A program made the translations under genes and the position numbers. A stretch of DNA of 33,881 nt, taken from NCBI RefSeq assembly GCF_006124995.1, contig NZ_QEWN01000023.1:1-33881 (forward strand). The letters run 5' to 3'. A model generated the notes under the pieces. That model saw only the letters and a program-made list of their open reading frames with translations. It was not told where the DNA came from and did not search any database. This DNA comes from Vibrio sp. Hep-1b-8 (GTDB taxonomy: Bacteria > Pseudomonadota > Gammaproteobacteria > Enterobacterales > Vibrionaceae). Below are positions 7,163 to 16,639 of the stretch, in pieces; position 1 is the first letter of the stretch; the number at the start of each line of letters is the position of its first letter.

Positions 7163-8853
7163 TGCTAACCACATTGCCTTCAATATTAAGACAAGCAAGT
7201 ATTCTTAATCACCAACAAGAATCCTTACTACTTAATCACATCAAAGCTTCTGGTCAGTCGGCACCCGAAGCTTTGATATCATTGAAGTTATTGAGCTCTG
7301 GTCAGCTAACTAAAGTGCTCTCCCAACTTTTCGAGCAACCAGAAACCAACCTCGAACAATTTGAATATGCGAAGTTATGTAACACGCTAGGCTTAAGGGA
7401 ACTGATCACACGATTTTCTGCGTTACCAATTGAGCAAAGTGGACGAGTTCTAACGGTCGCCGTCACCGATATTACACATAGTGAAATTGAAGAGGAGTTT
7501 CGTTTTGCTACCGGATTTCAAATAGATCTCGTGTTAGCCGACTTCCAGCAACTTCAAGGCGCTATACGGCGCGTTTATGGAAAAGCAGACGTCACTCTGC
7601 ACGCTAATTTTGGACGGGACATTAATGAGCAGGAACTGGCTTCATTGGTTGACATTACTCAGGAGGAAATGGCATCGGTTGAAGATCTTAGCCAAGATGA
7701 CGCGCCTGTAAGTCGCTATATCAATCAGATCCTTTTAGATGCGGTCAGGAAAACCGCTTCAGATATTCATTTCGAGCCCTATGAACAATCATATCGTGTC
7801 CGTATGCGTTGTGATGGGCTACTGGTAGAAAGTCAGCAGCCACCTCATCATTTAAGCCGACGACTCACCACCCGACTCAAAATACTTGCCAAGCTCGATA
7901 TTGCGGAGCGACGACTTCCGCAAGATGGCAGGATAAAACTGAAGCTAAGCCAACATGCAGCAATAGATATCCGAGTGTCTAGCTTACCGACATTATGGGG
8001 AGAAAAAATTGTGGTTCGTCTGCTAGATAGTCGTTCTACGACCCTCGACCTTGATTCACTGGGATATACGTCTCATCAAAAGCAGATCTATCTTCAAGCC
8101 CTCAACAAACCTCAAGGACTCATTGTGGTTACAGGACCGACAGGAAGCGGGAAAAGTGCCTCCCTGTATACTGGCTTAAAAATTCTCAATACCCCCCAGA
8201 TTAATATCTCCACAGCAGAAGACCCGGTAGAGATCAACCTAACGGGTATTAACCAAGTTCAGATTCAACCGCATATCGGTCTCGACTTTTCTAAGACTCT
8301 TAGAGCATTTCTGCGCCAAGACCCAGATATTATTATGGTGGGTGAAATACGAGATCGTGAGACAGCAGAAATTGCCGTTAAGGCCGCTCAAACGGGCCAT
8401 CTGGTATTAACCACGCTTCATACCAATTCCGCTTCCGAAGCCGTTTCTCGATTAAAAAATATGGGGATTGAATCTTATAATCTTTCTTCATCGCTGAGTC
8501 TGGTGATTGCACAACGCCTCGCTCGCCGTCTATGCCCTCACTGCAAACAACGCCTCAATCCGTCAGCGTCTATAAGAAAACAGTTTGAACTACCAGACGA
8601 CACCACTCTCTACCAAGCTCACGAGCAGGGATGCAGTGAATGCAACAACGGTTATTCCGGCAGAGTAGGACTCTATGAGTTGATGGCATTCAACGAGGCT
8701 TTACTTAATGCGGTCGGTGCTGAGAGAAGCAGTCAAGAAATTGAAAACCTTGCCAGAGAACAAGGCATGATGACTCTGAAACAAGCGGGTGTGGAAAAGT
8801 TGCTCTGCGGAATTACAAGCTACCAAGAACTTCAACGTGTGCTCTATTTATAA
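7162..8853 (+). CDS. pilB: Type IV pilus extension ATPase PilB
   Basis: The hexameric cytoplasmic GspE/PilB ATPase drives pilin polymerisation. An N-terminal MshEN-type domain (about 1-150) precedes the ATPase core: Walker A GPTGSGKS (325-332), Asp box around 354, Walker B DIIMVGEIRD (389-398), His box TGHLVLTTLHTN (411-422), and a zinc tetracysteine (C458, C461, C491, C494). The 563 residues are normal. The ATG overlaps the pilA stop (TAATG), so the genes are probably translationally coupled. Confidence 0.97.
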   Translation: MLTTLPSILRQASILNHQQESLLLNHIKASGQSAPEALISLKLLSSGQLTKVLSQLFEQPETNLEQFEYAKLCNTLGLRELITRFSALPIEQSGRVLTVAVTDITHSEIEEEFRFATGFQIDLVLADFQQLQGAIRRVYGKADVTLHANFGRDINEQELASLVDITQEEMASVEDLSQDDAPVSRYINQILLDAVRKTASDIHFEPYEQSYRVRMRCDGLLVESQQPPHHLSRRLTTRLKILAKLDIAERRLPQDGRIKLKLSQHAAIDIRVSSLPTLWGEKIVVRLLDSRSTTLDLDSLGYTSHQKQIYLQALNKPQGLIVVTGPTGSGKSASLYTGLKILNTPQINISTAEDPVEINLTGINQVQIQPHIGLDFSKTLRAFLRQDPDIIMVGEIRDRETAEIAVKAAQTGHLVLTTLHTNSASEAVSRLKNMGIESYNLSSSLSLVIAQRLARRLCPHCKQRLNPSASIRKQFELPDDTTLYQAHEQGCSECNNGYSGRVGLYELMAFNEALLNAVGAERSSQEIENLAREQGMMTLKQAGVEKLLCGITSYQELQRVLYL

Positions 8854-8862
8854 CGTGGGGAA

Positions 8863-10092
8863 ATGATGACGCTTAAACACCGACCTCAAATAAAAGCCTT
8901 TATCTGGAAAGGCATCAACCGCTCTGGGTCAAAAGTTACGGGGCGTAGTTTTGCCTATAGTGACTTCGAGGTAAGACGTGAACTCAAGCTGAATCATATA
9001 AACGAGATTCAAATAACCGTACGTCCATTATCCATGGTCGAACGCTTCACTCAGCAAGTAAAAGCGAAAGATATTACGATTGTGACCCGTCAAATCGCGA
9101 CTATGCTCTCCACTGGCATGCCGATTATCTCAGTCCTTAAATTGGTCGCGACGAACCAGAGCAAAGGAGAAATGAAATCGATACTCATGAAACTTTCCAC
9201 AACAATTGAAGTCGGCGTTCCTCTGTCTCAGGCACTGGGGATGACCAGCGTTCATTTTGATCCAATGTATCGCGATTTAGTGATAACTGGAGAGCAGACC
9301 GGCAAACTCACTGACGTATTTGAGCGATTGGCCAGCCATAGAGAAAAATCCGATCAACTCAAATCCAATGTGGTTAAAGCATTAATATACCCAAGCATGG
9401 TAGTGCTAACCGCGCTAATCGTCTGTTACTTAATGCTGACACTGGTTATTCCTCAGTTTGAATCTATATATGCTGGCTTCGGAGCCGACCTTCCTTGGTT
9501 AACTAAGCAGGTACTGCACATATCTTCGCTCAGCCAAGATTATCTCTGGGTGATCTTGCTACTCTTCTTTCTAATCTGTCTGACTTTCAAGTCTGTTAAT
9601 AAGCGCTCTACGCGCTTCACCTTACTATGGAATCAATGGCTACTCGCTGCACCTATACTTGGCAAAGTACTAGGACAAGCCGCCATCGCTAGATTTAGCC
9701 GCACAATGGCGACAAGCTTTAGCGCTGGCCTACCTATTCTTTTATGTTTGGAAACGGCGGCGCGAACAGCGGGAAATCTCTACTATCAAAAAGCACTGGA
9801 GCGTGTCACGACAAACACTGCATCGGGTATGCCGATGTATGTCGCGATGAGACAGTGTGAAGCATTTCCAGAAATGGTTTTACAAATGGTCATGATTGGT
9901 GAAGAAGCAGGAAAATTGGATGATATGCTCAACAAAATTGCGGATATATACGAGGCTAGCGTAGAAAGTAGTATTGACACCCTTGGCAAAACGCTAGAGC
10001 CACTTATCATCATTTTCCTTGGCTCGACAGTCGGAGGGCTAGTTGTGGCAATGTACCTACCAATCTTTAACTTAATGAATGTCTTAGGGTAG
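8863..10092 (+). CDS. pilC: Type IV pilus inner-membrane platform protein PilC
   Basis: PilC is the GspF-family polytopic platform that couples PilB to the growing pilus. The 409 residues contain the duplicated T2SSF cytoplasmic domain (about 75-195 and 275-395), with membrane segments after each: one near 175-200, one near 225-240, one at the C terminus (LIIIFLGSTVGGLVVAMYL). A GGGGAAATGATG context offers two adjacent ATGs (8863, 8866); the second is better spaced from the GGGG ribosome site, changing the protein by one residue. It lies 9 nt after pilB. Confidence 0.96.
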   Translation: MMTLKHRPQIKAFIWKGINRSGSKVTGRSFAYSDFEVRRELKLNHINEIQITVRPLSMVERFTQQVKAKDITIVTRQIATMLSTGMPIISVLKLVATNQSKGEMKSILMKLSTTIEVGVPLSQALGMTSVHFDPMYRDLVITGEQTGKLTDVFERLASHREKSDQLKSNVVKALIYPSMVVLTALIVCYLMLTLVIPQFESIYAGFGADLPWLTKQVLHISSLSQDYLWVILLLFFLICLTFKSVNKRSTRFTLLWNQWLLAAPILGKVLGQAAIARFSRTMATSFSAGLPILLCLETAARTAGNLYYQKALERVTTNTASGMPMYVAMRQCEAFPEMVLQMVMIGEEAGKLDDMLNKIADIYEASVESSIDTLGKTLEPLIIIFLGSTVGGLVVAMYLPIFNLMNVLG

Positions 10093-10136
10093 TATACTCA
10101 AGATATAATATGTGAAATTGAACAGTTGACTCCTAT

Positions 10137-11006
10137 ATGGACATTTTTGACTTCAATCCTTGGCTTTTCCCTATTTTGGCGACAGTGTTTGGTCTGATTA
10201 TTGGTAGCTTTCTCAACGTGGTTATTCATCGCCTGCCGCTTATTATGGAACGGGAATGGCGTCATGAATGTGCTGAAAGCTTTCCTGAGTACAATATCGA
10301 GCCACCACAGGGGACTTACAATCTGAGCGTACCACGCTCGAGCTGCCCAAAGTGTCAAACGCCGATTCGTTTCGTTGATAATATTCCTATCGTCAGTTGG
10401 CTGATACTCAAAGGTCAATGTCATCAATGTCATGCGAAAATTAGCGCACGTTATCCATTGGTAGAGCTGCTCAGTGCTGCGCTCTCATTCGTGGTTGCCT
10501 ATCAACTTGGCTTCAGCTATTTCACGATTGCCCTAATTTTCTTCACCTTTGTTCTGATTGCAGCCACATTCATTGATCTCGATACCATGCTGCTTCCCGA
10601 TCAACTCACCCTACCTTTGACTTGGGCCGGTATCCTACTCTCTCTGCTCCAGATTAGCCCTGTATCACTGCAAGATTCAATTATAGGCGCGATAGCTGGT
10701 TACCTATCTTTATGGTCTGTTTATTGGTTATTCAAATTGATAACTGGCAAAGAAGGCATGGGGTATGGTGACTTCAAACTTCTTGCGGCGCTGGGGGCTT
10801 GGCTGGGATGGCAATATCTGCCAATGGTTATACTGCTATCTTCTGGCGTAGGACTCATTTTTGGTTTAATCCAACTCCGACTGAAACAACAAGGTATCGA
10901 CAAAGCATTTCCATTTGGCCCGTACCTAGCTATCGCAGGCTGGATTTGTATGATGTGGGGAAATGACATTTTGGATTGGTATCTGAGCAATTTTCTAGGA
11001 ATTTAA
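10137..11006 (+). CDS. pilD: Prepilin peptidase and N-methyltransferase PilD
   Basis: An inner-membrane aspartyl protease that cuts type IV prepilins and type II secretion pseudopilins after the leader Gly and methylates the new N-terminal Phe. The N-terminal domain has the zinc motif C70-C73 and C95-C98. The protease residues are in [12 protein letters not shown] (D147) and GYGD (209-212, D212). About eight membrane helices, 289 residues, are typical. A TATAAT at 10104-10109 in the 44-nt gap after pilC could mark a weak internal promoter, but no good -35 accompanies it. coaE begins one base after its stop. Confidence 0.97.
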   Translation: MDIFDFNPWLFPILATVFGLIIGSFLNVVIHRLPLIMEREWRHECAESFPEYNIEPPQGTYNLSVPRSSCPKCQTPIRFVDNIPIVSWLILKGQCHQCHAKISARYPLVELLSAALSFVVAYQLGFSYFTIALIFFTFVLIAATFIDLDTMLLPDQLTLPLTWAGILLSLLQISPVSLQDSIIGAIAGYLSLWSVYWLFKLITGKEGMGYGDFKLLAALGAWLGWQYLPMVILLSSGVGLIFGLIQLRLKQQGIDKAFPFGPYLAIAGWICMMWGNDILDWYLSNFLGI

Positions 11007-11007
11007 T

Positions 11008-11616
11008 ATGACACTCGTCATCGGACTCACTGGCGGCATCGCGAGTGGAAAAACAACCGTCGCAAATATTTTCCACCAAGAATTTGGAATTGAAATTGTT
11101 GATGCAGATATCGCCGCTCGTCAGGTCGTAGAGCCAGGTAGTGATGGATTACAGCAGATTGCGCAACATTTGGGACCTGAAGTTATTCAATCAGATGGTG
11201 CGTTAAATCGTGCTAAGCTAAGAGAAATTATCTTTGCCGATCCCACTCACAAGGAGTGGCTTAACAACCTACTCCATCCAATGATCAGACATAAGATGCT
11301 AAACGATCTTGAAAATGTCCGCTCTGAATACGCACTGCTTGTCATTCCATTAATGGTAGAAAATAACCTGCAAACCTTAGCTGATAAGGTGATTGTGGTG
11401 GATGTCGACCCTGAAACTCAAATTCAGCGTACGGTTAAACGTGATCACGTAGACATCGAGCAAGCCAAAGCAATTCTTGCCTCTCAAGCGACACGCGAAC
11501 AGCGACTCGCTATCGCCGATTACGTGATTAAAAATAATACAAAAAACCAAAAACTTTTGTATCAAATCACAGAATTACATAAAAAGTTTCTAGAAATATG
11601 TAGGGTAAATCTGTGA
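11008..11616 (+). CDS. coaE: Dephospho-CoA kinase CoaE
   Basis: CoaE phosphorylates the 3'-hydroxyl of dephospho-CoA with ATP, the last step of coenzyme A synthesis. The P-loop TGGIASGKTT (8-17) is complete, followed by DADIAARQVV and the LLHPMIR segment of the CoA-binding lid; 202 residues is standard. It is one base from pilD and 34 nt from zapD, a pilD-coaE-zapD-yacG order widespread in gammaproteobacteria. Confidence 0.97.
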   Translation: MTLVIGLTGGIASGKTTVANIFHQEFGIEIVDADIAARQVVEPGSDGLQQIAQHLGPEVIQSDGALNRAKLREIIFADPTHKEWLNNLLHPMIRHKMLNDLENVRSEYALLVIPLMVENNLQTLADKVIVVDVDPETQIQRTVKRDHVDIEQAKAILASQATREQRLAIADYVIKNNTKNQKLLYQITELHKKFLEICRVNL

Positions 11617-11650
11617 GAATAAAGGATGAAGAATCCAGAGCTGCCGATTA

Positions 11651-12391
11651 ATGACAACGCATTATTTTGAACATCCACTGAACGAGAAAACCCGTATATA
11701 TTTGAGGGTTGAGGCTTTACTCAACCAACTAAATATTGCCGCTCAGTTCAGCGATAATATGCAGCATCTGATCTTCTACCGTTCACTGTTTGACTTACTG
11801 GAAATCTTTGAACAGATTCAGTTGAAAAGTGAGTTGGCTAAAGACATCGAAAAGCAGCGCCTCGCTTACCGTTCTTGGTTAAATGTCGAAGGCGTCGATC
11901 AAGAGATGCTGCGAGAGGTTCTGAACGAAGTTGATAGCGTTCACAGTGAACTGATGGCCGCCGAGCGTTTTGGACAAAGTCTCAAAGAAGATCGCTTTCT
12001 TAGCACCATACGCCAAAGGTTTAATCTTCCTGGCGGCTCATGCTGCTTTGATCTTCCGGCTCTCCATCATTGGTTACACCTACCACTTGAGCAGAAAAAA
12101 ACTGATGCTCATCAGTGGTTGAGTACCCTTCAACCCCTAGCAAAAGCACTGAATCAGTGGCTAAAACTAACCCGAGAAGCTGGCCATTTTAGAACCATAC
12201 ATGCCAACTCTGGTTTCTACCAAAGTGACGCTGACGAAGCCAATATCTTACGCCTTGAAATACCGATGCATTTCGGCGTCTATCCTATGATTTCGGGCCA
12301 TAAGAACCGTTTTGCGATTAAATTTATTGAATTCAAAACAGGCCAAGCTTCCATCGCGAACGTTGAATTTCAACTTGCCGTTTGTTGCTAA
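11651..12391 (+). CDS. zapD: Cell division protein ZapD
   Basis: ZapD (YacF) binds the FtsZ C-terminal tail and cross-links filaments at the Z ring. The 246 residues carry the family's FEHPLNEK start, the GVDQEM and [17 protein letters not shown] central helices, the [15 protein letters not shown] strand-helix and the [20 protein letters not shown] C-terminal sheet. The ATG at 11651 aligns with E. coli ZapD. The ribosome site is weak; a 14-codon frame starting with ATG at 11625 runs across the start in another phase and may be a small upstream frame or chance. Confidence 0.95.
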   Translation: MTTHYFEHPLNEKTRIYLRVEALLNQLNIAAQFSDNMQHLIFYRSLFDLLEIFEQIQLKSELAKDIEKQRLAYRSWLNVEGVDQEMLREVLNEVDSVHSELMAAERFGQSLKEDRFLSTIRQRFNLPGGSCCFDLPALHHWLHLPLEQKKTDAHQWLSTLQPLAKALNQWLKLTREAGHFRTIHANSGFYQSDADEANILRLEIPMHFGVYPMISGHKNRFAIKFIEFKTGQASIANVEFQLAVCC

Positions 12392-12454
12392 ACACAATCA
12401 CTAGTTAACGCGTTATACTACTTCAATACTATTTTGGGTATTTAGAGAACCATC

Positions 12455-12649
12455 ATGTCAAAAATTACTACCGTACCCTGCCCTCAATGTGGCACCAACG
12501 TTATTTGGGGAGAGCAAAGTCCTTACCGTCCATTTTGCAGTAAACAGTGCCAAATGATTGATTTTGGCGAGTGGGCTGACGAAGAAAATACGATTCCCGG
12601 CGCACCGGATATGTCAGATGCTGACGGTTGGTCGGAAGACCAATATTAA
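12455..12649 (+). CDS. yacG: DNA gyrase inhibitor / zinc protein YacG
   Basis: A 64-residue zinc-ribbon protein; in E. coli YacG binds GyrB and blocks DNA binding by gyrase. The four zinc ligands C9, C12, C28 and C32 (CPQC and CSKQC) and the [10 protein letters not shown] segment are all present, as is the acidic tail. GAG lies 7 nt before the ATG. It is last in the pilD-coaE-zapD-yacG group. Its TAA is followed at once by three 7-bp units and a terminator, as in fldB. Confidence 0.95.
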   Translation: MSKITTVPCPQCGTNVIWGEQSPYRPFCSKQCQMIDFGEWADEENTIPGAPDMSDADGWSEDQY

Positions 12650-12670
12650 GTAGCGAGTAGTGAGTAGCGA
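12650..12670. repeat. Three 7-bp units (GTAGCGA) after the yacG stop
   Basis: GTAGCGA, GTAGTGA, GTAGCGA: three tandem heptamers, one with a single change, beginning the base after the TAA. AAATACTAAACATTGAAG then leads into a terminator. This is a short, partly decayed version of the arrangement at 173-379 and 4724-4844. Confidence 0.75.
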
Positions 12671-12685
12671 AAATACTAAACATTG

Positions 12686-12716
12686 AAGAGCTGATGTGAG
12701 AACATCGGCTCTTTTT
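12686..12716 (+). terminator. Intrinsic terminator of the pil-coaE-zapD-yacG operon
   Basis: GAGCTGATGT (12688-12697) pairs with ACATCGGCTC (12702-12711) with one G-T pair around a GAGA tetraloop, flanked by AA/TT and followed by TTTTT. It is preceded by TTGAAG, the same lead-in as the two other heptamer-associated terminators. Confidence 0.9.
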
Positions 12717-12801
12717 GTATCCAACGTATTACTGAGGTTGCCAGTAAATGAGCACCGATGACAACGGTAGAGAGGAAAATGGCAAGTTATAAGCAAAGCA
12801 T

Positions 12802-12830
12802 AAAAAAGCGGAGGCCTAAAGGCCTCCGCT
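12802..12830 (-). terminator. Intrinsic terminator of the rpsP-rimM-trmD-rplS operon
   Basis: AGCGGAGGCC (12807-12816) pairs perfectly with GGCCTCCGCT (12821-12830) around TAAA. On the minus strand the stem is followed by six T. It lies 28 nt beyond the rplS stop. Confidence 0.93.
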
Positions 12831-12857
12831 AATACTATGAGAACGCTAGTTATAGCA

Positions 12858-13211
12858 TTACTTCTTAGCAAGTTTCTCTTTGATACGAGCTGACTTACCA
12901 GAACGCTCACGTAGGTAGTACAGTTTGGCACGACGTACTGCACCGCGGCGTTTAACTTCAATGCTATCAACCATTGGAGAGTGTGTTTGGAACGTACGCT
13001 CTACACCTTCACCGTTAGAAATCTTACGTACTGTGAATGCAGAGTGTAGACCACGGTTACGGATTGCGATTACAACGCCTTCGAAAGCCTGTAGACGCTC
13101 ACGCTCACCTTCTTTTACCTTAACTTGAACAACAACTGTGTCACCAGGTGCGTAGTTAGGTAGGTCTTTTTTCATTTGCTCTTCTTCAAGAGCTTTGATG
13201 ATGTTACTCAT
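12858..13211 (-). CDS. rplS: 50S ribosomal protein L19
   Basis: L19 sits at the 30S-50S interface near bridge B8. The 117 residues match the family: [59 protein letters not shown]. The ATG at 13211 ([12 protein letters not shown]) is chosen because it aligns with E. coli L19 and AGGA lies 9 nt upstream; an in-frame TTG two codons earlier is unlikely. Last gene of the rpsP operon. Confidence 0.97.
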   Translation of the reverse strand: MSNIIKALEEEQMKKDLPNYAPGDTVVVQVKVKEGERERLQAFEGVVIAIRNRGLHSAFTVRKISNGEGVERTFQTHSPMVDSIEVKRRGAVRRAKLYYLRERSGKSARIKEKLAKK

Positions 13212-13255
13212 TTTCAATATTCCTAGAATAAACTGATACTAAATTTAATAGGTTA

Positions 13256-13996
13256 CTAAGTTCGAGATTCAGAAATGAATTCGGCTAGTAATTGTTCCTG
13301 TTCGTCAGTCAGAGCTAGGTTTTCCAGGAGCTCTGGTCTTCTTAACCAAGTGCGGCCTAACGACTGTTTTAGTCGCCAGCGACGAATATCCCTATGGTTT
13401 CCAGATTTGAGTACCGCTGGCACTTCTTTACCATCTAGAACCTCAGGCCGCGTATAGTGAGGGCAATCTAACAAACCATTTGCGAAAGAATCTTCTTCCG
13501 CTGACGCAAAATCTCCAAGCACACCCGGAACAAACCGAGAGACTGAATCAATTAGCGTCATGGCTGGTATTTCACCACCCGTCATCACAAAATCACCAAT
13601 CGACCATTCTTCGTCGACTTCAGATTGAATGACACGCTCATCTACCCCTTCGTAGCGACCACAAATCAGAAGCAAGTTCTCGTTTGTTGCCAGCTCTTCG
13701 ACACCTTTTTGGTCAAGTTTTCGACCTTGAGGTGACAGGTAGATTACCTTCGTCTTACCTGGTGATGCCTGTTTGGCTGCGTGGATAGCATCGCGCAAAG
13801 GCTGAACCATCATAAGCATGCCAGGACCACCACCATAAGGTCTGTCATCGACAGTGCGATGTTTGTCGTGCGTGAAATCACGAGGATTCCATGTCTCAAT
13901 CGACAAAAGACCTTTTTTAACCGCTTGACCTGTTACTCCGTAATCAGTAACGCTGCGGAACATCTCAGGAAATAGGCTAATTACGCCAACCCACAT
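13256..13996 (-). CDS. trmD: tRNA (guanine37-N1)-methyltransferase TrmD
   Basis: TrmD methylates G37 beside the anticodon of tRNAs for Leu, Pro and Arg, using SAM, preventing +1 frameshifting. It is an obligate dimer with a SPOUT trefoil knot. Visible motifs are LFPEMF at the N terminus, the [10 protein letters not shown] loop, [13 protein letters not shown], the SAM loop [10 protein letters not shown] and [13 protein letters not shown]. Length 246, normal. It lies 25 nt from rimM and 44 nt from rplS. Confidence 0.97.
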   Translation of the reverse strand: MWVGVISLFPEMFRSVTDYGVTGQAVKKGLLSIETWNPRDFTHDKHRTVDDRPYGGGPGMLMMVQPLRDAIHAAKQASPGKTKVIYLSPQGRKLDQKGVEELATNENLLLICGRYEGVDERVIQSEVDEEWSIGDFVMTGGEIPAMTLIDSVSRFVPGVLGDFASAEEDSFANGLLDCPHYTRPEVLDGKEVPAVLKSGNHRDIRRWRLKQSLGRTWLRRPELLENLALTDEQEQLLAEFISESRT

Positions 13997-14021
13997 TGTT
14001 CAATCGCTCCGTTACTTGGAG

Positions 14022-14570
14022 TTAGAATCCAGGATCCCAGTCAACTTCGATCCGTTGAGCTTCGCGATCAATATGTTTGATCACTTGCTCTTCAAGGAAC
14101 GGAATTAGTCGTTCCTTTTGCCCAAAAGCATCTTTTAGATTTGCTTTAATCACCAAAACATCGTTGGAGCCAGTTTCTAGCATGTCAGAGACAATGCCTA
14201 GATCGTAACCTTTATCGGTTACTACTTGCATACCAATCAAATCACGCCAATAGAACTCGTCTGATGGCAATTCTGGTAATACAGCAGGGTCAATAGAGAT
14301 TTCAAAGTTAGTCATCAGTTGCGCGTCTTCACGTACATCAAGACCTTCCAGCTTTACCACCAAACCTTTGTTATGGCGCTTCCAGCTTTCTACTTTGTAC
14401 TCGACCCACTTTTCACCTTGCTTGATAAACCAAGGAGTGTAATCAAATATGCTTTCGGTATTGTCTGTGTAGGAAAAAACCTTGAGCCAACCACGAATGC
14501 CGTAAGTAGCACCAAACTTGCCTACAACAATCTTTTCGTCACTCATTGTTTCTTTACCTTTCATCGACAT
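14022..14570 (-). CDS. rimM: Ribosome maturation factor RimM
   Basis: RimM binds S19 and helps assemble the 30S head. It has an N-terminal barrel domain ([20 protein letters not shown]) and a C-terminal PRC-barrel ([11 protein letters not shown] to EVDWDPGF). The start is uncertain. The outermost ATG (14570) gives 182 residues beginning [10 protein letters not shown], as in annotated Vibrio RimM; the ATG at 14546 has AAAGG 11 nt upstream and gives 174 residues beginning right before the conserved domain. The second may be the true start. Confidence 0.95.
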   Translation of the reverse strand: MSMKGKETMSDEKIVVGKFGATYGIRGWLKVFSYTDNTESIFDYTPWFIKQGEKWVEYKVESWKRHNKGLVVKLEGLDVREDAQLMTNFEISIDPAVLPELPSDEFYWRDLIGMQVVTDKGYDLGIVSDMLETGSNDVLVIKANLKDAFGQKERLIPFLEEQVIKHIDREAQRIEVDWDPGF

Positions 14571-14596
14571 AAGCTAATTTCTACTTCTAAAAAGAA

Positions 14597-14845
14597 TTAA
14601 GCCGCTTTTTGAGCGTCTTTAACTAGCTTAGCTACGCGGTCAGATAGAGATGCGCCTTGACCAACCCAGTGGTTAACGCGATCTAGGTCTAGACGTAGAC
14701 CTTCTTCTTGACCTTGAGCTGTTGGGTTGAAGAAACCAACTTTCTCGATGAAACGGCCAGTTGCTGCATTGCGGCTGTCCGCTACTACGATTTGATAAAA
14801 TGGACGCTTTTTAGCGCCGTGACGTGCCAAACGAATGGTTACCAT
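14597..14845 (-). CDS. rpsP: 30S ribosomal protein S16
   Basis: An 82-residue S16, a primary assembly protein of the 30S body. The start [26 protein letters not shown] is diagnostic. AGAGG lies 6 nt before the ATG. It heads rpsP-rimM-trmD-rplS. Its leader contains a terminator-like hairpin (14871-14913) that may control the operon. Confidence 0.98.
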   Translation of the reverse strand: MVTIRLARHGAKKRPFYQIVVADSRNAATGRFIEKVGFFNPTAQGQEEGLRLDLDRVNHWVGQGASLSDRVAKLVKDAQKAA

Positions 14846-14870
14846 GTCGTCCTCTTTGCTTTCTCAAAAA

Positions 14871-14913
14871 TAAAATTAACCCCAGAAACCATTTATCTCT
14901 AAATAGTTTGGGG
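14871..14913 (-). promoter_or_regulatory. Terminator-like hairpin in the rpsP leader
   Basis: CCCC-AG-AAAC (14880-14889) and ATTTA (14891-14895) pair with TAAAT (14900-14904) and GTTTGGGG (14906-14913) around a TCTC loop, with one small bulge and one mismatch. On the minus strand it is followed by TTAATTTTATTTTTG. It lies 35 nt upstream of the rpsP start and downstream of the ffh terminator, so it looks like an attenuator or autoregulatory leader of the S16 operon. A possible promoter (TTATTT, 17 bp, TATTTA) overlaps its upstream arm. Confidence 0.5.
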
Positions 14914-14920
14914 CTCGTGC

Positions 14921-14958
14921 CAAAATAAAGCTCCGGAATTTTACTCTTATTCCGGAGC
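14921..14958 (-). terminator. Intrinsic terminator of ffh
   Basis: GCTCCGGAAT (14930-14939) pairs perfectly with ATTCCGGAGC (14949-14958) around a 9-nt loop, and the minus strand continues TTTATTTTG. It separates ffh from the rpsP operon. Confidence 0.85.
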
Positions 14959-15051
14959 AATGCAAGGTCTTTAGCTACTTTTTCACCAACATAAAACGAG
15001 TTCTAAGTTTGTGACACAGCTAACACCTTGAAATATTGTTGCTGACTAAGT

Positions 15052-16431
15052 TTAGCGACCAAATGGGTTGAAGCCACCGCCCCCCATGCCACCCATCATG
15101 CCTTGCATGTTACGCATCATGCCCTTCATGCCACCTTTTTGCATTTTCTTCATCATCTTCTGCATCTGGGTGAACTGTTTCAGCAAGCGGTTAACGTCTT
15201 GTACCTGAGTACCTGAACCCGCTGCGATGCGCTTTTTACGTGAGCCTTTAATCAATTCTGGGCGTTGACGCTCTTTCATCGTCATAGAGTTGATGATCGC
15301 TTCCATCTGTTTGAACATCTTGTCATCAACTTTATCTTTGATGTTGTCTGGTAAGTTGCTCATACCTGGCAACTTATCCATCATTCCCATCATACCGCCC
15401 ATGTTTTGCATTTGACCTAACTGTTCACGGAAGTCTTCGAGATCAAAACCTTTTTTCTCTTTAAACTTCTTAGCGAGCTTTTCGGCCTTTTCTGTATCTA
15501 CGTTGCGCTGTAGGTCTTCAATCAAAGACAGTACATCGCCCATACCCAAAATACGAGAAGCAACACGATCAGGATGGAACGGTTCTAGTGCATCGGTTTT
15601 TTCACCGACACCTAAGAATTTGATTGGCTTACCTGTAATATGACGAACAGAGAGGGCCGCACCGCCACGCGCATCACCATCAACTTTTGTCAGGATGACC
15701 CCCGTCAGAGGCAATGCATCACCAAATGCTTTGGCCGTATTCGCCGCGTCTTGACCCGTCATTGCATCAACAACGAATAGGGTTTCTACAGGATTAATCG
15801 CAGAGTGGAGGTCTTTAATCTCCGCCATCATTAGCTCATCTACCGCCAATCGACCCGCAGTATCGACAACAAGAACGTCGTAGAACTTTTTCTTTGCGTG
15901 ATCAATTGCAGCATTGGCAATGTCAATCGGCTTCTGGTCAGCAGAAGATGGGAAGAAATCAACACCAACATCAGCAGCAAGGGTTTCTAGCTGCTTAATT
16001 GCCGCTGGACGGTATACGTCGGCAGAAACAACCAAGACTTTCTTCTTGTCTCTTTCTGTCAGTAGCTTAGAAAGTTTACCTACCGATGTGGTTTTACCCG
16101 CACCCTGCAAACCTGCCATTAAGATAACAGCAGGTGGTTGAGCCGCTAAGTTTAGCGCTTCATTTGACTCACCCATGACACCTTCAAGTTCATTTTGAAC
16201 AATCTTAATGAACTCTTGGCCAGGAGTGAGCGATTTCGACACTTCTACACCAACGGCTGCTTCTTTAACGCGTTTAATAAAATCACGTACAACAGGCAAT
16301 GCAACGTCCGCTTCAAGAAGTGCCATTCGCACTTCGCGCAACGTATCTTTAATATTATCTTCGGTCAGGCGACCTTTACCGCTGATATTTTTCAGCGTTT
16401 TGGATAAGCGATCCGTTAAATTATCAAACAT
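15052..16431 (-). CDS. ffh: Signal recognition particle protein Ffh (SRP54)
   Basis: Ffh with 4.5S RNA binds nascent signal anchors and delivers ribosomes to FtsY. The N domain (1-90) is followed by the GTPase domain with G1 GLQGAGKTT (107-115), RPAAIKQL, DTAGR (190-194) and TKVDGDARGG near 250. The methionine-rich M domain (from about 330) contains the RNA-binding GSRKKRIAAGSG and ends in a Met/Gly-rich tail (MQGMMGGMGGGGFNPFGR). Length 459, normal. A minus-strand TATACT at 16503-16498 may be its -10. Confidence 0.97.
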   Translation of the reverse strand: MFDNLTDRLSKTLKNISGKGRLTEDNIKDTLREVRMALLEADVALPVVRDFIKRVKEAAVGVEVSKSLTPGQEFIKIVQNELEGVMGESNEALNLAAQPPAVILMAGLQGAGKTTSVGKLSKLLTERDKKKVLVVSADVYRPAAIKQLETLAADVGVDFFPSSADQKPIDIANAAIDHAKKKFYDVLVVDTAGRLAVDELMMAEIKDLHSAINPVETLFVVDAMTGQDAANTAKAFGDALPLTGVILTKVDGDARGGAALSVRHITGKPIKFLGVGEKTDALEPFHPDRVASRILGMGDVLSLIEDLQRNVDTEKAEKLAKKFKEKKGFDLEDFREQLGQMQNMGGMMGMMDKLPGMSNLPDNIKDKVDDKMFKQMEAIINSMTMKERQRPELIKGSRKKRIAAGSGTQVQDVNRLLKQFTQMQKMMKKMQKGGMKGMMRNMQGMMGGMGGGGFNPFGR

Positions 16432-16602
16432 CTTAGTCTCTTTACCTAGACGGTTTGCAAGGAGTTTCGCCCTTTAAAATGGCGACAAATTACTATGAGT
16501 ATACCTTAGCCAACCCATGCTTGACACTGCCTAGATGAGTTTTGACCTCTCAAGTCACGCAAATGAACGAGATAAGTCATAGCTCAAGCCGTTGATGCAG
16601 GG

Positions 16603-16608
16603 TATAAT
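16603..16608 (+). promoter_or_regulatory. Candidate -10 hexamer for ypjD
   Basis: A consensus TATAAT lies 31 nt upstream of the ypjD start in the 208-bp divergent region from ffh. The -35 position (TAGCTC at 17-bp spacing) matches poorly, so an activator may be needed. I see nothing else definite in 16432-16639. Confidence 0.4.
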
Positions 16609-16639
16609 TTGTTAAAAATCCACCAGCTTATAGAGAATA

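Noticed and set aside
11625..11669. 14-codon upstream frame overlapping the zapD start
   Set aside because: Too short to tell from chance, and its ATG is too close to the AAAGG to be well initiated; noted only under zapD.
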